A DNA stretch of 16,432 bases, from contig JBNKVX010000075.1 of assembly GCA_050299435.1 (NCBI GenBank), positions 1 through 16,432 on the forward strand. The letters are read 5' to 3'. Source of the stretch: 1162T-S-0a-05 sp050299435. GTDB taxonomy: Bacteria > Pseudomonadota > Gammaproteobacteria > Pseudomonadales > Cellvibrionaceae. Position numbers and translations under genes: made by a program. Of the stretch, positions 6,987 through 14,077 are shown piece after piece (the stretch's first letter is position 1; each line of letters opens with the position of its first letter). Below the pieces are notes generated by a model. The model saw only the letters and a program-made list of their open reading frames with translations. It did not search any database and was not told the DNA's origin.

Positions 6987-8231
6987 TTACCGAGTGGTTA
7001 TAGCCAGCATTTGCCTGGCAGTTTCAGCGCGCTTCCATGCCTCGTAGGAGTTCCCACCTACTGCGACAACGTAACCTAATCGCGTAGAGCTCTTCGTTAA
7101 AGGCTCAACAATTTTTCCAAACAATTGATTTAGACTTACTTCTTTTATTGCCTCACTGTATTTCACCTCTCTCTCCCCCAAAACCTCCGTAATTTTTCCC
7201 TCTGGAGCTGTAAAGAATGAAATCGCTGCACCACTTCCATTGCATTTCACAGGAGGGGAAACATCTTCACCAATAAGAAGCAGGACATGATCTTCTACAG
7301 GGTCTCTTAAAGTAGAAAGATTTACCAAGTCAGGAATACGATCTCCGCCGGGTCGTCCATTTATTTCGATAAGTTTGGGGCCACTGTCGTCAATTTTTAG
7401 TTCCACATGCGCGGCACCTAGATCAAAACCTATGGCATCCAAAGCTTCGCAAGCAACGCGCTCACAGTCTGCAAGGAGCTTCACAGGGAGACACGACGGG
7501 AATGCGTGGCCAACTTCGACAAAGTGTTTTTTTCCGCCTAACATTTTGTCGGTAACACCATATACGCAATGTTTACCATCTATCGTAAGCGTCTCAACAC
7601 TGACTTCGTGACCTTTGATACATTCTTCCACCAAAATCGCAGGATAACGATTCTGACCGCGAACGTTTTTAATTTTGGAACGGATGTGATGGAAATGACT
7701 TTTAACCTCGTCGAGGTCGTAACATTTAAGTACGTCTGTACTACTGGTTTCGTCTGCTGGTTTTAGAATACAAGGCAGCTTAACTTTATCGATGGCTTCA
7801 TCGAGGTCAGACTCAGCGGTCACAGCGACAAACTCTGGTATAGGCACTCCTGACTTTGCGCAAGCCATACGGGTCAGGTGCTTGTTTCGGGCTTGCCGCG
7901 CAGCATCAGGGTTGAGACAGGGAAGTCCCAGTCGCTTAGCTATCTCGGATGTATTGACGATATCGTATTCGCTCAACGTTAGGAGAGCATGAAAAGTACC
8001 CCTTTCAAATTCAAGCCGCATTTCTTGGCAGACTGCGTCAATGTTATTGGTTTCGCAATTTCGAACCTCATCAACGTATGTCTCGATGTATTTTTTACCC
8101 ATTGGAATTTGGGTGTATCGCTCGAGATCTCTAGTAATAAACGTCACATGAAATCCTGCCTGTTTACAAACTTTGAAACCTTGAAACCCGGATCCAGACA
8201 AATTGCTTTCAATAACGGCTAATCTTTTCAT
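6987..8231 (-). CDS. ATP-grasp ligase, L-amino-acid (dipeptide) ligase type
   Basis: A protein of about 414 residues. An N-terminal Rossmann-like preATP-grasp segment (VIESNLSGSGFQGFKVCKQAG) is followed by the ATP-grasp core: ILKPADETSSTDV in the glycine-rich-loop position, ILVEECIKGHEVSVE in the ATP-binding strand, and a metal-binding IEINGRPGGDRIPDLV. The C-terminal region fits the LAL_C2-type domain. The EINGRPGGD.IPDLV segment is characteristic of L-amino-acid ligases such as BacD, which activate a carboxylate as acyl phosphate with ATP and couple it to an amine, usually forming dipeptides. I chose ATG at 8231 because GAGGTGG lies five bases upstream; a GTG at 8240 is the alternative but overlaps that site. 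It is first in the leftward unit, ahead of the NRPS, and divergent from the cysteine-synthase gene. The substrates cannot be read from sequence. Confidence 0.85.
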   Translation of the reverse strand: MKRLAVIESNLSGSGFQGFKVCKQAGFHVTFITRDLERYTQIPMGKKYIETYVDEVRNCETNNIDAVCQEMRLEFERGTFHALLTLSEYDIVNTSEIAKRLGLPCLNPDAARQARNKHLTRMACAKSGVPIPEFVAVTAESDLDEAIDKVKLPCILKPADETSSTDVLKCYDLDEVKSHFHHIRSKIKNVRGQNRYPAILVEECIKGHEVSVETLTIDGKHCVYGVTDKMLGGKKHFVEVGHAFPSCLPVKLLADCERVACEALDAIGFDLGAAHVELKIDDSGPKLIEINGRPGGDRIPDLVNLSTLRDPVEDHVLLLIGEDVSPPVKCNGSGAAISFFTAPEGKITEVLGEREVKYSEAIKEVSLNQLFGKIVEPLTKSSTRLGYVVAVGGNSYEAWKRAETARQMLAITTR

Positions 8232-8456
8232 TATATCCACCTCAACAAAGAGAATTATTACTATACGAACTAACGATCTGGGGTGTTAAATATCCTTATA
8301 CTATAACCAGGCCGAACATAAACTGACAGTTATGACAGTATCCGCGAATCCCAAATTGATGATACTTAACCAATAAGGGTCAGATGGAATTTGGTTGTTT
8401 CGACTTATCGTTATTAGCCAAGATTCAAATATTTCACAGTTCATAGGAGGTTCGCC
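8232..8456. promoter_or_regulatory. Shared divergent promoter region of the two biosynthetic units
   Basis: 225 bp between the starts of two divergent genes, so both promoters must lie here unless an unseen gene reads through. Two direct copies of TGACAGT at 8324-8330 and 8333-8339 have a 9-bp period, a possible regulator site. AT-rich stretches lie towards the ATP-grasp gene (for example TTATAGTATAA read leftward, about 8294-8304). I could not pick -35/-10 pairs with confidence. The Shine-Dalgarno of the rightward gene, AGGAGG, is at 8445-8450. Confidence 0.5.
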
Positions 8457-9413
8457 TTGAGGAATATTTATTCGAATATCTTAGAGACTATCGGAAACAC
8501 TCCTCTTGTTAGCCTTCAGCGTTTGTCGGCTGGTCTCCCTGCAAATATTTTCGCGAAATTAGAGATGTTTAACCCAGCGTCTAGTGTGAAAGACCGCATT
8601 GCATTAGCTATGATCGAAAGTGCAGAATCCTCTGGTGAGATCTTGCCGGGTAAAACGACAATCATAGAGCCAACGTCGGGAAACACGGGCATTGGATTGG
8701 CATTAGTTGCCAAGGCGAAAGGATATCAAACGTGTATTGTTTTACCCGATAGCATGAGCCGGGAACGCATTAAATTCCTTCTGGCCTTAGGTGCTGAGGT
8801 GATTACGACCCCAGGAGAGCTAGGGTTTCCAAAGGTCATTTCGACAGTTGAGAATCTTTTATCAACACGGTCGAACACGTGGGCTCCGCTGCAATTTAAA
8901 AATGCGAATAATCCCAATTGCCATTATCAAACAACCGGACCCGAAATTTGGAAAGATACAAATGGAGATATTGACATATTTGTATCTGGGATAGGAACGG
9001 GTGGGACTCTTTGCGGGACAGCACGCTTCCTTAAAGAAATGAATCCTGCGATCCATGTAGTAGCAGTGGAACCCCAAAACTGTGCCCTGCTTTCTGGCGG
9101 AGAACCAGGTCTACACAAAATACAAGGTCTGTTGGCTGGATTTATTTCTGACACCATTGATCAAAACGTGATTGACGAAGTCATTACGATCTCAGATAGG
9201 GATGCATTTAAAGCATCCCGGATTGCGCTGGATACAGAGGCTATTTTTTGCGGGATATCTTCTGGTGCTTCACTATATGGAGCACTCACTTTAGCAAGGC
9301 GCCCCGAAAATAAGGACAAAAGTATTATAGCAATATTTCCAGACTCTGGGGAGCGCTACCTTTCTACAGAACTGTTTGATCTTGATGAAAAATTAATTAC
9401 CATGCAAGATTAA
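8457..9413 (+). CDS. Cysteine-synthase-family PLP enzyme (O-acetylserine sulfhydrylase fold)
   Basis: A 318-residue fold-type-II PLP enzyme of the usual CysK length. Visible motifs: NILETIGNTPLV at the N-terminus; PASSVKDRIA with the PLP-binding lysine near residue 44; EPTSGNTGIGLA, the substrate loop; SGIGTGGTLCG, the phosphate-binding loop; GISSGAS; and FPDSGERYLST near the C-terminus. CysK-type enzymes eliminate acetate (or phosphate) from activated L-serine and add a nucleophile to the aminoacrylate. With sulfide this gives cysteine; with other nucleophiles, beta-substituted alanines. The TTG start is supported by AGGAGG six bases upstream and by the conserved N-terminus. It is the first gene of the rightward unit; the dipeptide epimerase follows after 20 bp. 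No serine acetyltransferase gene is present. Its setting in a biosynthetic cluster suggests a pathway-specific amino acid rather than housekeeping cysteine synthesis, but that is inference. Confidence 0.9.
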   Translation: MRNIYSNILETIGNTPLVSLQRLSAGLPANIFAKLEMFNPASSVKDRIALAMIESAESSGEILPGKTTIIEPTSGNTGIGLALVAKAKGYQTCIVLPDSMSRERIKFLLALGAEVITTPGELGFPKVISTVENLLSTRSNTWAPLQFKNANNPNCHYQTTGPEIWKDTNGDIDIFVSGIGTGGTLCGTARFLKEMNPAIHVVAVEPQNCALLSGGEPGLHKIQGLLAGFISDTIDQNVIDEVITISDRDAFKASRIALDTEAIFCGISSGASLYGALTLARRPENKDKSIIAIFPDSGERYLSTELFDLDEKLITMQD

Positions 9414-9433
9414 ATAATATAGGAATAAATATA

Positions 9434-10417
9434 ATGAAAATATATGCAAATATATTTAATTTACCTCTTCGTGAACCATTTTCCATTTCACGCACGGTTT
9501 TTTACGAAGCCAAGACTATTGTTGTTGTGGTTGAAGCAAGTGGCTTCATTGGCCACGGACAATGTATACCGCAATCCCGCTTCGATGAAGATCTTGAAGT
9601 GGTCATGGCTCAAATCAATAACGTCGCGAGTGCCTTCTCAAATGACAATCTCTCGAGAGAGCTTTTGCAGGAGGCATTATCACCTGGTGCAGCGCGGAAT
9701 GGGATTGATTGTGCACTTTGGGATTTGGAAGCGAAAATGAAAAAGACACCGGCTTGGCGCCTCGCTGGTTTGACAGCTGCACCGAGGCCAGTGACAACGG
9801 CGTATACACTTTCCTTGGGTAGCTTAGAAGATACCAAGAAGGCTGCTAGTCTCCACGCTGATCGTCCATTGCTGAAAATAAAGCTTGGGAAGAGTGATGA
9901 TAGCTTGCGCCTGAGGGCAGTGAGGCAAGGTGCACCAGAGGCCCGAATTATTGTCGATGCCAATGAGGCTTGGGACATTGACACCCTTGACGCCCTTGCT
10001 CCTGTATTGGAAAGCGTTGCAGTAGAAATGGTAGAGCAACCTCTACCAGTAGGCCAAGATTGTGCTTTGAAAGACCGAAACTATCCTTTTTTTCTGTGCG
10101 CCGACGAAAGTTGTCGGGGCAGATCATCACTGCCTCATCTGATTGGAAAGTATGATATAGTTAACATCAAACTTGACAAGGTCGGAGGGTTTACTGAAGC
10201 GCTAGCTACAAGCCGGGAAGCAGAGAGGATCGGTCTTAAGACAATGGTAGGCTGCGGGGTTGGATCTTCGCTTGCTATTTCGCCAGCAGTTCTCGTCGCC
10301 CAAAATGCCGTTATCGCGGATCTTGACGGCCCATTGTTTCTCAGCGAAGACTGCGAACATGGCTTAAAGTATTCAGAAAGCCTCGTTTGGCCACCATCAT
10401 CTGCACTTTGGGGTTAA
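9434..10417 (+). CDS. Dipeptide epimerase (L-Ala-D/L-Glu epimerase family, enolase superfamily)
   Basis: A 327-residue enolase-superfamily protein. Catalytic elements of the muconate-lactonising subgroup are all visible: LLKIKLG with the KxK acid/base pair; three metal ligands in DANEAW, EQPLP and ADES; the second catalytic lysine in NIKLDKVGG; then a glycine/serine-rich GCGVGSSLAISPA and DLDGPLFLSED. The last two segments are diagnostic for dipeptide epimerases, where the Asp-x-Asp binds the substrate's free amino group. The reaction inverts the alpha-carbon of the second residue of a dipeptide by proton abstraction between two lysines. AGGA lies nine bases upstream of the ATG. The gene is 20 bp behind the cysteine-synthase-like gene, hence one operon. 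Together with the dipeptide-ligase-type ATP-grasp, it suggests that the cluster makes a dipeptide with one D residue. Housekeeping murein-peptide recycling is the alternative, less likely in this setting. Confidence 0.9.
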   Translation: MKIYANIFNLPLREPFSISRTVFYEAKTIVVVVEASGFIGHGQCIPQSRFDEDLEVVMAQINNVASAFSNDNLSRELLQEALSPGAARNGIDCALWDLEAKMKKTPAWRLAGLTAAPRPVTTAYTLSLGSLEDTKKAASLHADRPLLKIKLGKSDDSLRLRAVRQGAPEARIIVDANEAWDIDTLDALAPVLESVAVEMVEQPLPVGQDCALKDRNYPFFLCADESCRGRSSLPHLIGKYDIVNIKLDKVGGFTEALATSREAERIGLKTMVGCGVGSSLAISPAVLVAQNAVIADLDGPLFLSEDCEHGLKYSESLVWPPSSALWG

Positions 10418-10440
10418 TTCTCGGCTAACCTGGAGAACAT

Positions 10441-10512
10441 ATGGTCGCAAAAAGACTTCCGCACTTGGCTAATTTCATCGTATTTGCCAGAACTGATACG
10501 GTTGATCCCTGA
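10441..10512 (+). pseudogene. Start of a third operon gene, apparently cut off by IS remnant B
   Basis: An ATG at 10441 has GGAG five bases upstream and begins 23 bp after the epimerase stop, the same spacing style as the preceding gene pair. It reads MVAKRLPHLANFIVFARTD and stops at 10510-10512. The IS3 remnant seems to begin near 10503, so the last codons and the stop probably belong to the IS. The original product cannot be identified from about 21 residues. Confidence 0.4.
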
Positions 10513-10585
10513 AAGGGTAATCCCCCGGGAAATAACGGGCTTTGAAATTAGAATTTTCTCGAGACTAATAAACGGGGAGGTTTTG

Positions 10586-10850
10586 ATTAAGACGAGCAGA
10601 TTTAATGAAGCGCAGATCCTCGTAATCCTGCGATAGGCAGAAGGGCGTGTCCCTGTGGCGGAACTTTGCCGGTAGCATGGAATGAGTTCGGCGAATTTTT
10701 ACAAGTGGCGGGCCAAATATGGTGGGATGGATGTGTCCATGATCAACCAGATGGAGGCATTGGAAGATGAAAACGTCGCTTGAAGAAGATGTATGCCTAG
10801 ATGTGCATGCAGGCCGACCTTCTTGAAGAGGCTTTGAAAAAGAACACGGA
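10586..10850 (+). pseudogene. IS3 orfA remnant (several lesions)
   Basis: The expected ATG is ATT at 10586. The frame then reads KTSRFNEAQILVILR, hits TAG, and continues after shifts with FYKWRAKYGGMDVSM, a QMEALEDEN helix and KKMYA, then ADLLEEALKK. This is OrfA of an IS3-family element, with a lost start codon, stop codons and frameshifts. Confidence 0.7.
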
Positions 10851-11026
10851 TCCCGTTTCTATTTCAACTATTAGCGGCCTGGCTTGTATCAACTGAAGTG
10901 AACAAGGTGACGAACACTGGAAGAAAGCTGATGAAGCCGATCGGGAGAGCGCTGTTTTAGGGCAGGGTGCCGGTTTACTTTTTGAGATCAGCACCAGTAA
11001 TTGGTATTTCGAGATTCTGCTTTAAT

Positions 11027-11056
11027 AAACCGCATCATCAGTTGCGGTTTGTTTTT
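11027..11056 (+). terminator. Rho-independent terminator inside IS remnant B
   Basis: A perfect 8-bp stem, AAACCGCA at 11027-11034 and TGCGGTTT at 11043-11050, has an 8-base loop and is followed by G and five T. It lies between the orfA and orfB remnants, where an IS3 element should have continuous coding sequence. It therefore probably came with a foreign insertion of roughly 10850-11100, which otherwise holds no recognisable gene. Confidence 0.65.
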
Positions 11057-11105
11057 AACTTATTATTTGGCAAGGCACGGCGTTCAGAGCGATACGGCGT
11101 ATCGT

Positions 11106-11309
11106 TCAAACGGTGTAACCCCAAGATCCTTGAAAAGCAGCTTCCACAACGGATGCTTGAACGCACATTGGTTCATGGGCCTTGACGATGCACGGGAAAA
11201 ATTGGAAGCTTGGTGCAGAGGCTACAATACAGTTCGCTCTCACAGCGCCATCGGCAATAAACCACCGGTATCACTGATAAACTGCTCCGCTGCCGCTCTG
11301 GTGAACTGA
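11106..11309 (+). pseudogene. IS3 orfB, C-terminal fragment
   Basis: The frame reads SSFHNGCLNAHWFMGLDDA, then KLEAWCRGYNTVRSHSAIG and NKPPVSLI, ending at TGA 11307-11309. This is the last part of an IS3 transposase, after the third catalytic residue. Several residues normally found between SFNG and CLN are missing. Confidence 0.75.
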
Positions 11310-11414
11310 GCACAAACCCCGGAAAATTGTCCAACCAGATGGTCCGAAATTGGGGAGCGTTTCAAATAAACTCAGAACTCTCCCGGACGATGGAGAGAAT
11401 ATGGGTCTCAGGTC

Positions 11415-11618
11415 ACAAAGATTCGAGTTCAGCGAAATGTCGTATAAGGTGAATGTTCCCGTTCGAATTAGAATTTTTCTACTGCGTAAATTAAATAAAA
11501 TCTTTTTCGGTTGCTGTATTACTTAAAAAACAGAATCAATTTTCCAAAAATAACGAAAGAATCCAAAAAATAAGAATTAATATTATAAAAAATTTATAAC
11601 ATAAAAGGAGGTTAGTAA
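11415..11618. other. AT-rich leader region, no gene seen
   Basis: Extremely AT-rich sequence between the end of IS remnant B and the membrane-protein gene. It presumably contains that gene's promoter, but repeated A and T runs give too many possible -10 elements to choose one. Confidence 0.4.
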
Positions 11619-12044
11619 ATGAGCAACGACAGATTGGCGTATATCAGAAGAAGAAAAGAGTTTTTGAATCAGAAATCTTTTGATGTTTTTGAGAAATATC
11701 AAATATTTATATTTTTATATATTGGATATATAATAACGATTATTACACAAAGCAAAACAAAGAAATTAGATCATAAGGACGTTGTCAACTTATACCAAGC
11801 CTCGCTCTCTTTTGTTTTTTTGTTTTTTTCTGTTTTTTTAATATTTCAAATTATAATTATTTTAAATTGGCTGGGTTATGAAAAAGAAGAAAACGAAACT
11901 GATCCACTGATGCCAGCACATCTTGCAGAAAAAAAGGGGATCTTGTTTGTTCTTGGATGGGTAGAAGTTTGGGTGATACTGGCAGGAATAATAGAAACGG
12001 CAGCACTTATTTTAGTCTCAAATCATACAATATATAATTTTTAA
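11619..12044 (+). CDS. Small multi-span membrane protein, unknown function
   Basis: 141 residues with a strong Shine-Dalgarno, AGGAGG at 11606-11611, seven bases before the ATG. Three membrane segments are visible: about residues 29-44 (IFIFLYIGYIITIITQ), 65-86 (FVFLFFSVFLIFQIIIILNWLG) and 110-135 (FVLGWVEVWVILAGIIETAALILV). A basic N-terminus and a charged Lys/Glu-rich loop (YEKEENETD) lie between or beside them. I do not recognise the family. Its base composition is far more AT-rich than all neighbours, so it has a separate origin. It lies between two IS remnants, with the right-hand IS inverted repeat beginning five bases after its stop. The good ribosome site and undamaged frame suggest it is functional. 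Confidence 0.75.
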   Translation: MSNDRLAYIRRRKEFLNQKSFDVFEKYQIFIFLYIGYIITIITQSKTKKLDHKDVVNLYQASLSFVFLFFSVFLIFQIIIILNWLGYEKEENETDPLMPAHLAEKKGILFVLGWVEVWVILAGIIETAALILVSNHTIYNF

Positions 12045-12049
12045 GTATG

Positions 12050-12915
12050 TGACCTTCCCTCGGAACAGTCTCACTTACAGAGTGAGTGGTTTCGTTGATG
12101 CTTTTGCCACGACGGGGACGGGACAGCAAGGAGCCGGAGACGACTGGAGGTCGTGTCCCCGTCAATGGAATTGTTCGGCGAAGGCGGCCGGGGTTTCGTA
12201 GTCCAGCGCCGAGTGGGGCCTGACGGTGTTGTAATGTCTCCGCCACGCCTCTATGGTCTTGCGGAATTCGTTGATGCTTGCAAACCAGTTCTCATTTAGA
12301 CATTCATCCCGGAACTTGCCGTTGAATGAGTCCACATAGGCATTCTGCGTCGGCTTGCCAGGCTGGATGAACCGTAGCTTCACCCCGGTTTTTGCGATCA
12401 TTCAAACATCGCCCGGGAAGTCAGTTCAGGGCCGTTGTCGTGAACCAGTTCGTCCGGATAGCCATGGAGAATAGCCAGTTGATCAAGATATCGGCTGAGC
12501 CGTTTTTCGGAGATCGAGAAGTCGACAATCTGGCCTGGACAGCCCCGTGTACAATCATCGACGATATTTTATGACCCGGAACCGATGCCCGTTCTAGAAG
12601 CCATCCGAAACGAAGTCCAAAGATCAGTGCTGGTTGGGGCGAAGGGCTGTCGCGAGGGGAATGCGATCCCGATGCGCCAGCCGTTTGCGTTTGCGGCGAC
12701 GGACCTGAAGTCCTTCTTTACAATAAAGGCGATAAGTTCTCTTGGCATTCACCGCGAGACCTTCCTTGCGCAGCAAGACATGCTGGCACAAATAGCCATG
12801 GCGGCGATACTGACCTACCAAAGCCTTGAGGCGTGACCGTGTCGGTGCATCATACTCTCTTCTGGAAGTATAACGCAAAATCGGGCGGCTAATGTCGACA
12901 AGCCCGCAGGCGCGG
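12050..12915 (-). mobile_element. IS3-family remnant C (right end and most of orfB)
   Basis: Its right inverted repeat begins TGACCTTCCCTC at 12050, sharing TGACCTT with the left repeat of remnant A. orfB extends leftward-reading from 12915 to TGA at 12162-12164. The element is truncated exactly at the transposon end that starts at 12916; orfA and the left inverted repeat are missing. It overlaps remnant A in orfB content, so A and C are not simply two halves of one copy. Confidence 0.8.
12162..12915 (-). pseudogene. IS3 orfB transposase, multiply broken
   Basis: Joined across frames, the protein reads RACGLVDISRPILRY, REYDAPTRSRLKALVGQYRR, KEGLAVNAKRTYRLYCKEG, WSLDFVSD, NIVDDCTR, SRYLDQLAILHGYPDELVHD, FIQPGKPTQNAYVDSFNGK, RDECLNENWF, and ends YNTVRPHSALDYETPAAF. 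The first two DDE aspartates (VDDCTR and HDNGPE) are present. The expected glutamate in the VESF motif is aspartate (VDSF). Near 12400 a Trp codon has become TGA and one base is missing; other shifts lie near 12570-12630. Not functional. Confidence 0.85.
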
Positions 12916-13135
12916 TGTCAATTGACGTATAAAACTGGAAACGCGACACATAACTTTAGAATCTGTGACGCATAAAATTAGAACGGGCAGAGCAAGTTCA
13001 TTTGATTGAGATGAGTTCGCTCTGTCCATTCTTTCGCGCTGAGATTTTTGCGATGAGGTGTCTGGTTGCCGATACTCTTATCAGTCCCTGCCCATGTTGA
13101 ATCTGATTCTGAAAGCTTTCGTGATTCTTCTTCTT
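12916..13135 (+). repeat. Transposon left end, copy 2, with three iterated sites
   Basis: Sites begin at about 12923 (TGACGTATAAAACTGGAAA), 12944 (CGACACATAACTTTAGAAT) and 12966 (TGACGCATAAAATTAGAAC), spaced 21 and 22 bp apart. Inside them GGGCAGAGC at 12984-12992 can pair, with one G-U pair, with GCTCTGTCC at 13018-13026. Positions 12920-13135 are repeated at 872-1087. Confidence 0.8.
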
Positions 13136-13942
13136 GGGGCACCTGGGACTGGTAAGACGACCACTTTGGTTGGCAGACTTGGCCAGAAACTGTATATTGA
13201 GTTTCTTGATGAGGGTGAACAGAACTTGGTCTTTGATGATCGCCGCCAAAGTTGGGCCATGTTCACGCCTACAGAACTGCTAAAGCTCTATATAAAAGAA
13301 GCATTCAACAGAAAAGGTATTCCGGCACCTGATGCGTATATTCACATTTGGTCGGACTACCGCGCTTATCTCGCACGTAACTAATTCAAGCTCTTGCGAT
13401 CTGCGACCTTGCGACGCGGATTTTATCTTCAACCGGAGCCCCGGAAACGCAGGTTAACCTCCCAAAGTTCTAATACAATGCAGGTTTGTCTCCTGTCTTG
13501 GCCCAATCTAATCGCTAGAGGATCCAGTGAGCCAGGCAAATTGGTTGGCCGATCGGATAGCTGAGATTGAGAGGTTCACGGGTGGAATTCCGTCAATTGC
13601 TGTTTTGGTAAAGGCCGAAAGCGAGATTTTTGGACTTGCAGATGCGTTGGGAGCTGCCTTGGCAACGAACAATGTAACTATACAGGCTTGTCCTCAAGGA
13701 CAGGTTGAGGGCAACGACAGTGCTGTAAGGTATTCAGTGTTGAACACATCAACGGCCTTGAGTTTGAGGCCGTATTCTTTGTGAACATCGATGAGCTGGC
13801 CGCAAATGAACCCGATTTATTCGAGAAGTACCTCTATGTCGGTGCCACGTGTGCCGTGACTTATTTTGGTATGACGTGCAAGGGTATGTTGTCCGCAAAA
13901 CTAGGTGGGGTGTCTGAGCTGTTTTGCGCAGATTGGACCTGA
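13094..13942 (+). pseudogene. UvrD/Rep-type helicase, remnant with large internal deletion
   Basis: The first part, from ATG 13094 to TAA 13384, has the Walker A motif GAPGTGKTT and continues LVGRLGQKL, then SWAMFTPTELLKLYIKEAFN and GIPAPDAYIHIWSDYRAYLARN, the N-terminal region of a superfamily-1 helicase. After a frame-broken stretch, the C-terminal part resumes at about 13527 (IAEIERFTGGIPSIAVL). It loses one base near 13730, then reads VFSVEHINGLEFEAVFFV (motif V) and KYLYVGATCAVTYFGMT (motif VI) to TGA 13940-13942. Motif VI has Cys where its catalytic arginine (GATRA) is expected. The middle of the protein, with motifs II to IV, is absent. It probably once worked with the PLD-like protein downstream. 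Dead by deletion, frameshifts and substitution. Confidence 0.75.
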
Positions 13943-14077
13943 GGCATAAGAGCTAAAGCGCTTACTAACGATAAACGTAGTTGTTCAAATGGACCCTACG
14001 AACCAGAAATTTTTGAGTGCAATCATTTGGGGTCAGGGAAACGCTATGCATACTAACTTTCTTAGGATGAAGAGTTG

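Larger units (their letters stand above)
10503..11414 (+). mobile_element. IS3-family remnant B
   Basis: The right inverted repeat is clear: read inward from 11414 it begins TGACCTGAGACCC. The left end is less certain; TGATCCCTGAAAGGG at 10502-10516 is the best candidate. orfA and the C-terminal end of orfB are recognisable but separated by unrelated sequence containing a terminator, and most of orfB is missing. It belongs to a different IS3 lineage from remnants A and C, since its OrfA carries the MDVSM-type motif. Confidence 0.75.

Noticed and set aside
9610..9984. Long leftward frame inside the epimerase gene
   Set aside because: It is a shadow of the epimerase coding frame, with no ribosome site or recognisable domain. 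The same holds for opposing frames inside the NRPS, ATP-grasp and cysteine-synthase genes.
330..12915. A composite transposon formed by two copies of one IS3 element
   Set aside because: Remnant A holds the left end and remnant C the right end in opposite orientation. Their orfB sequences differ and both are truncated, and remnant B is another lineage.
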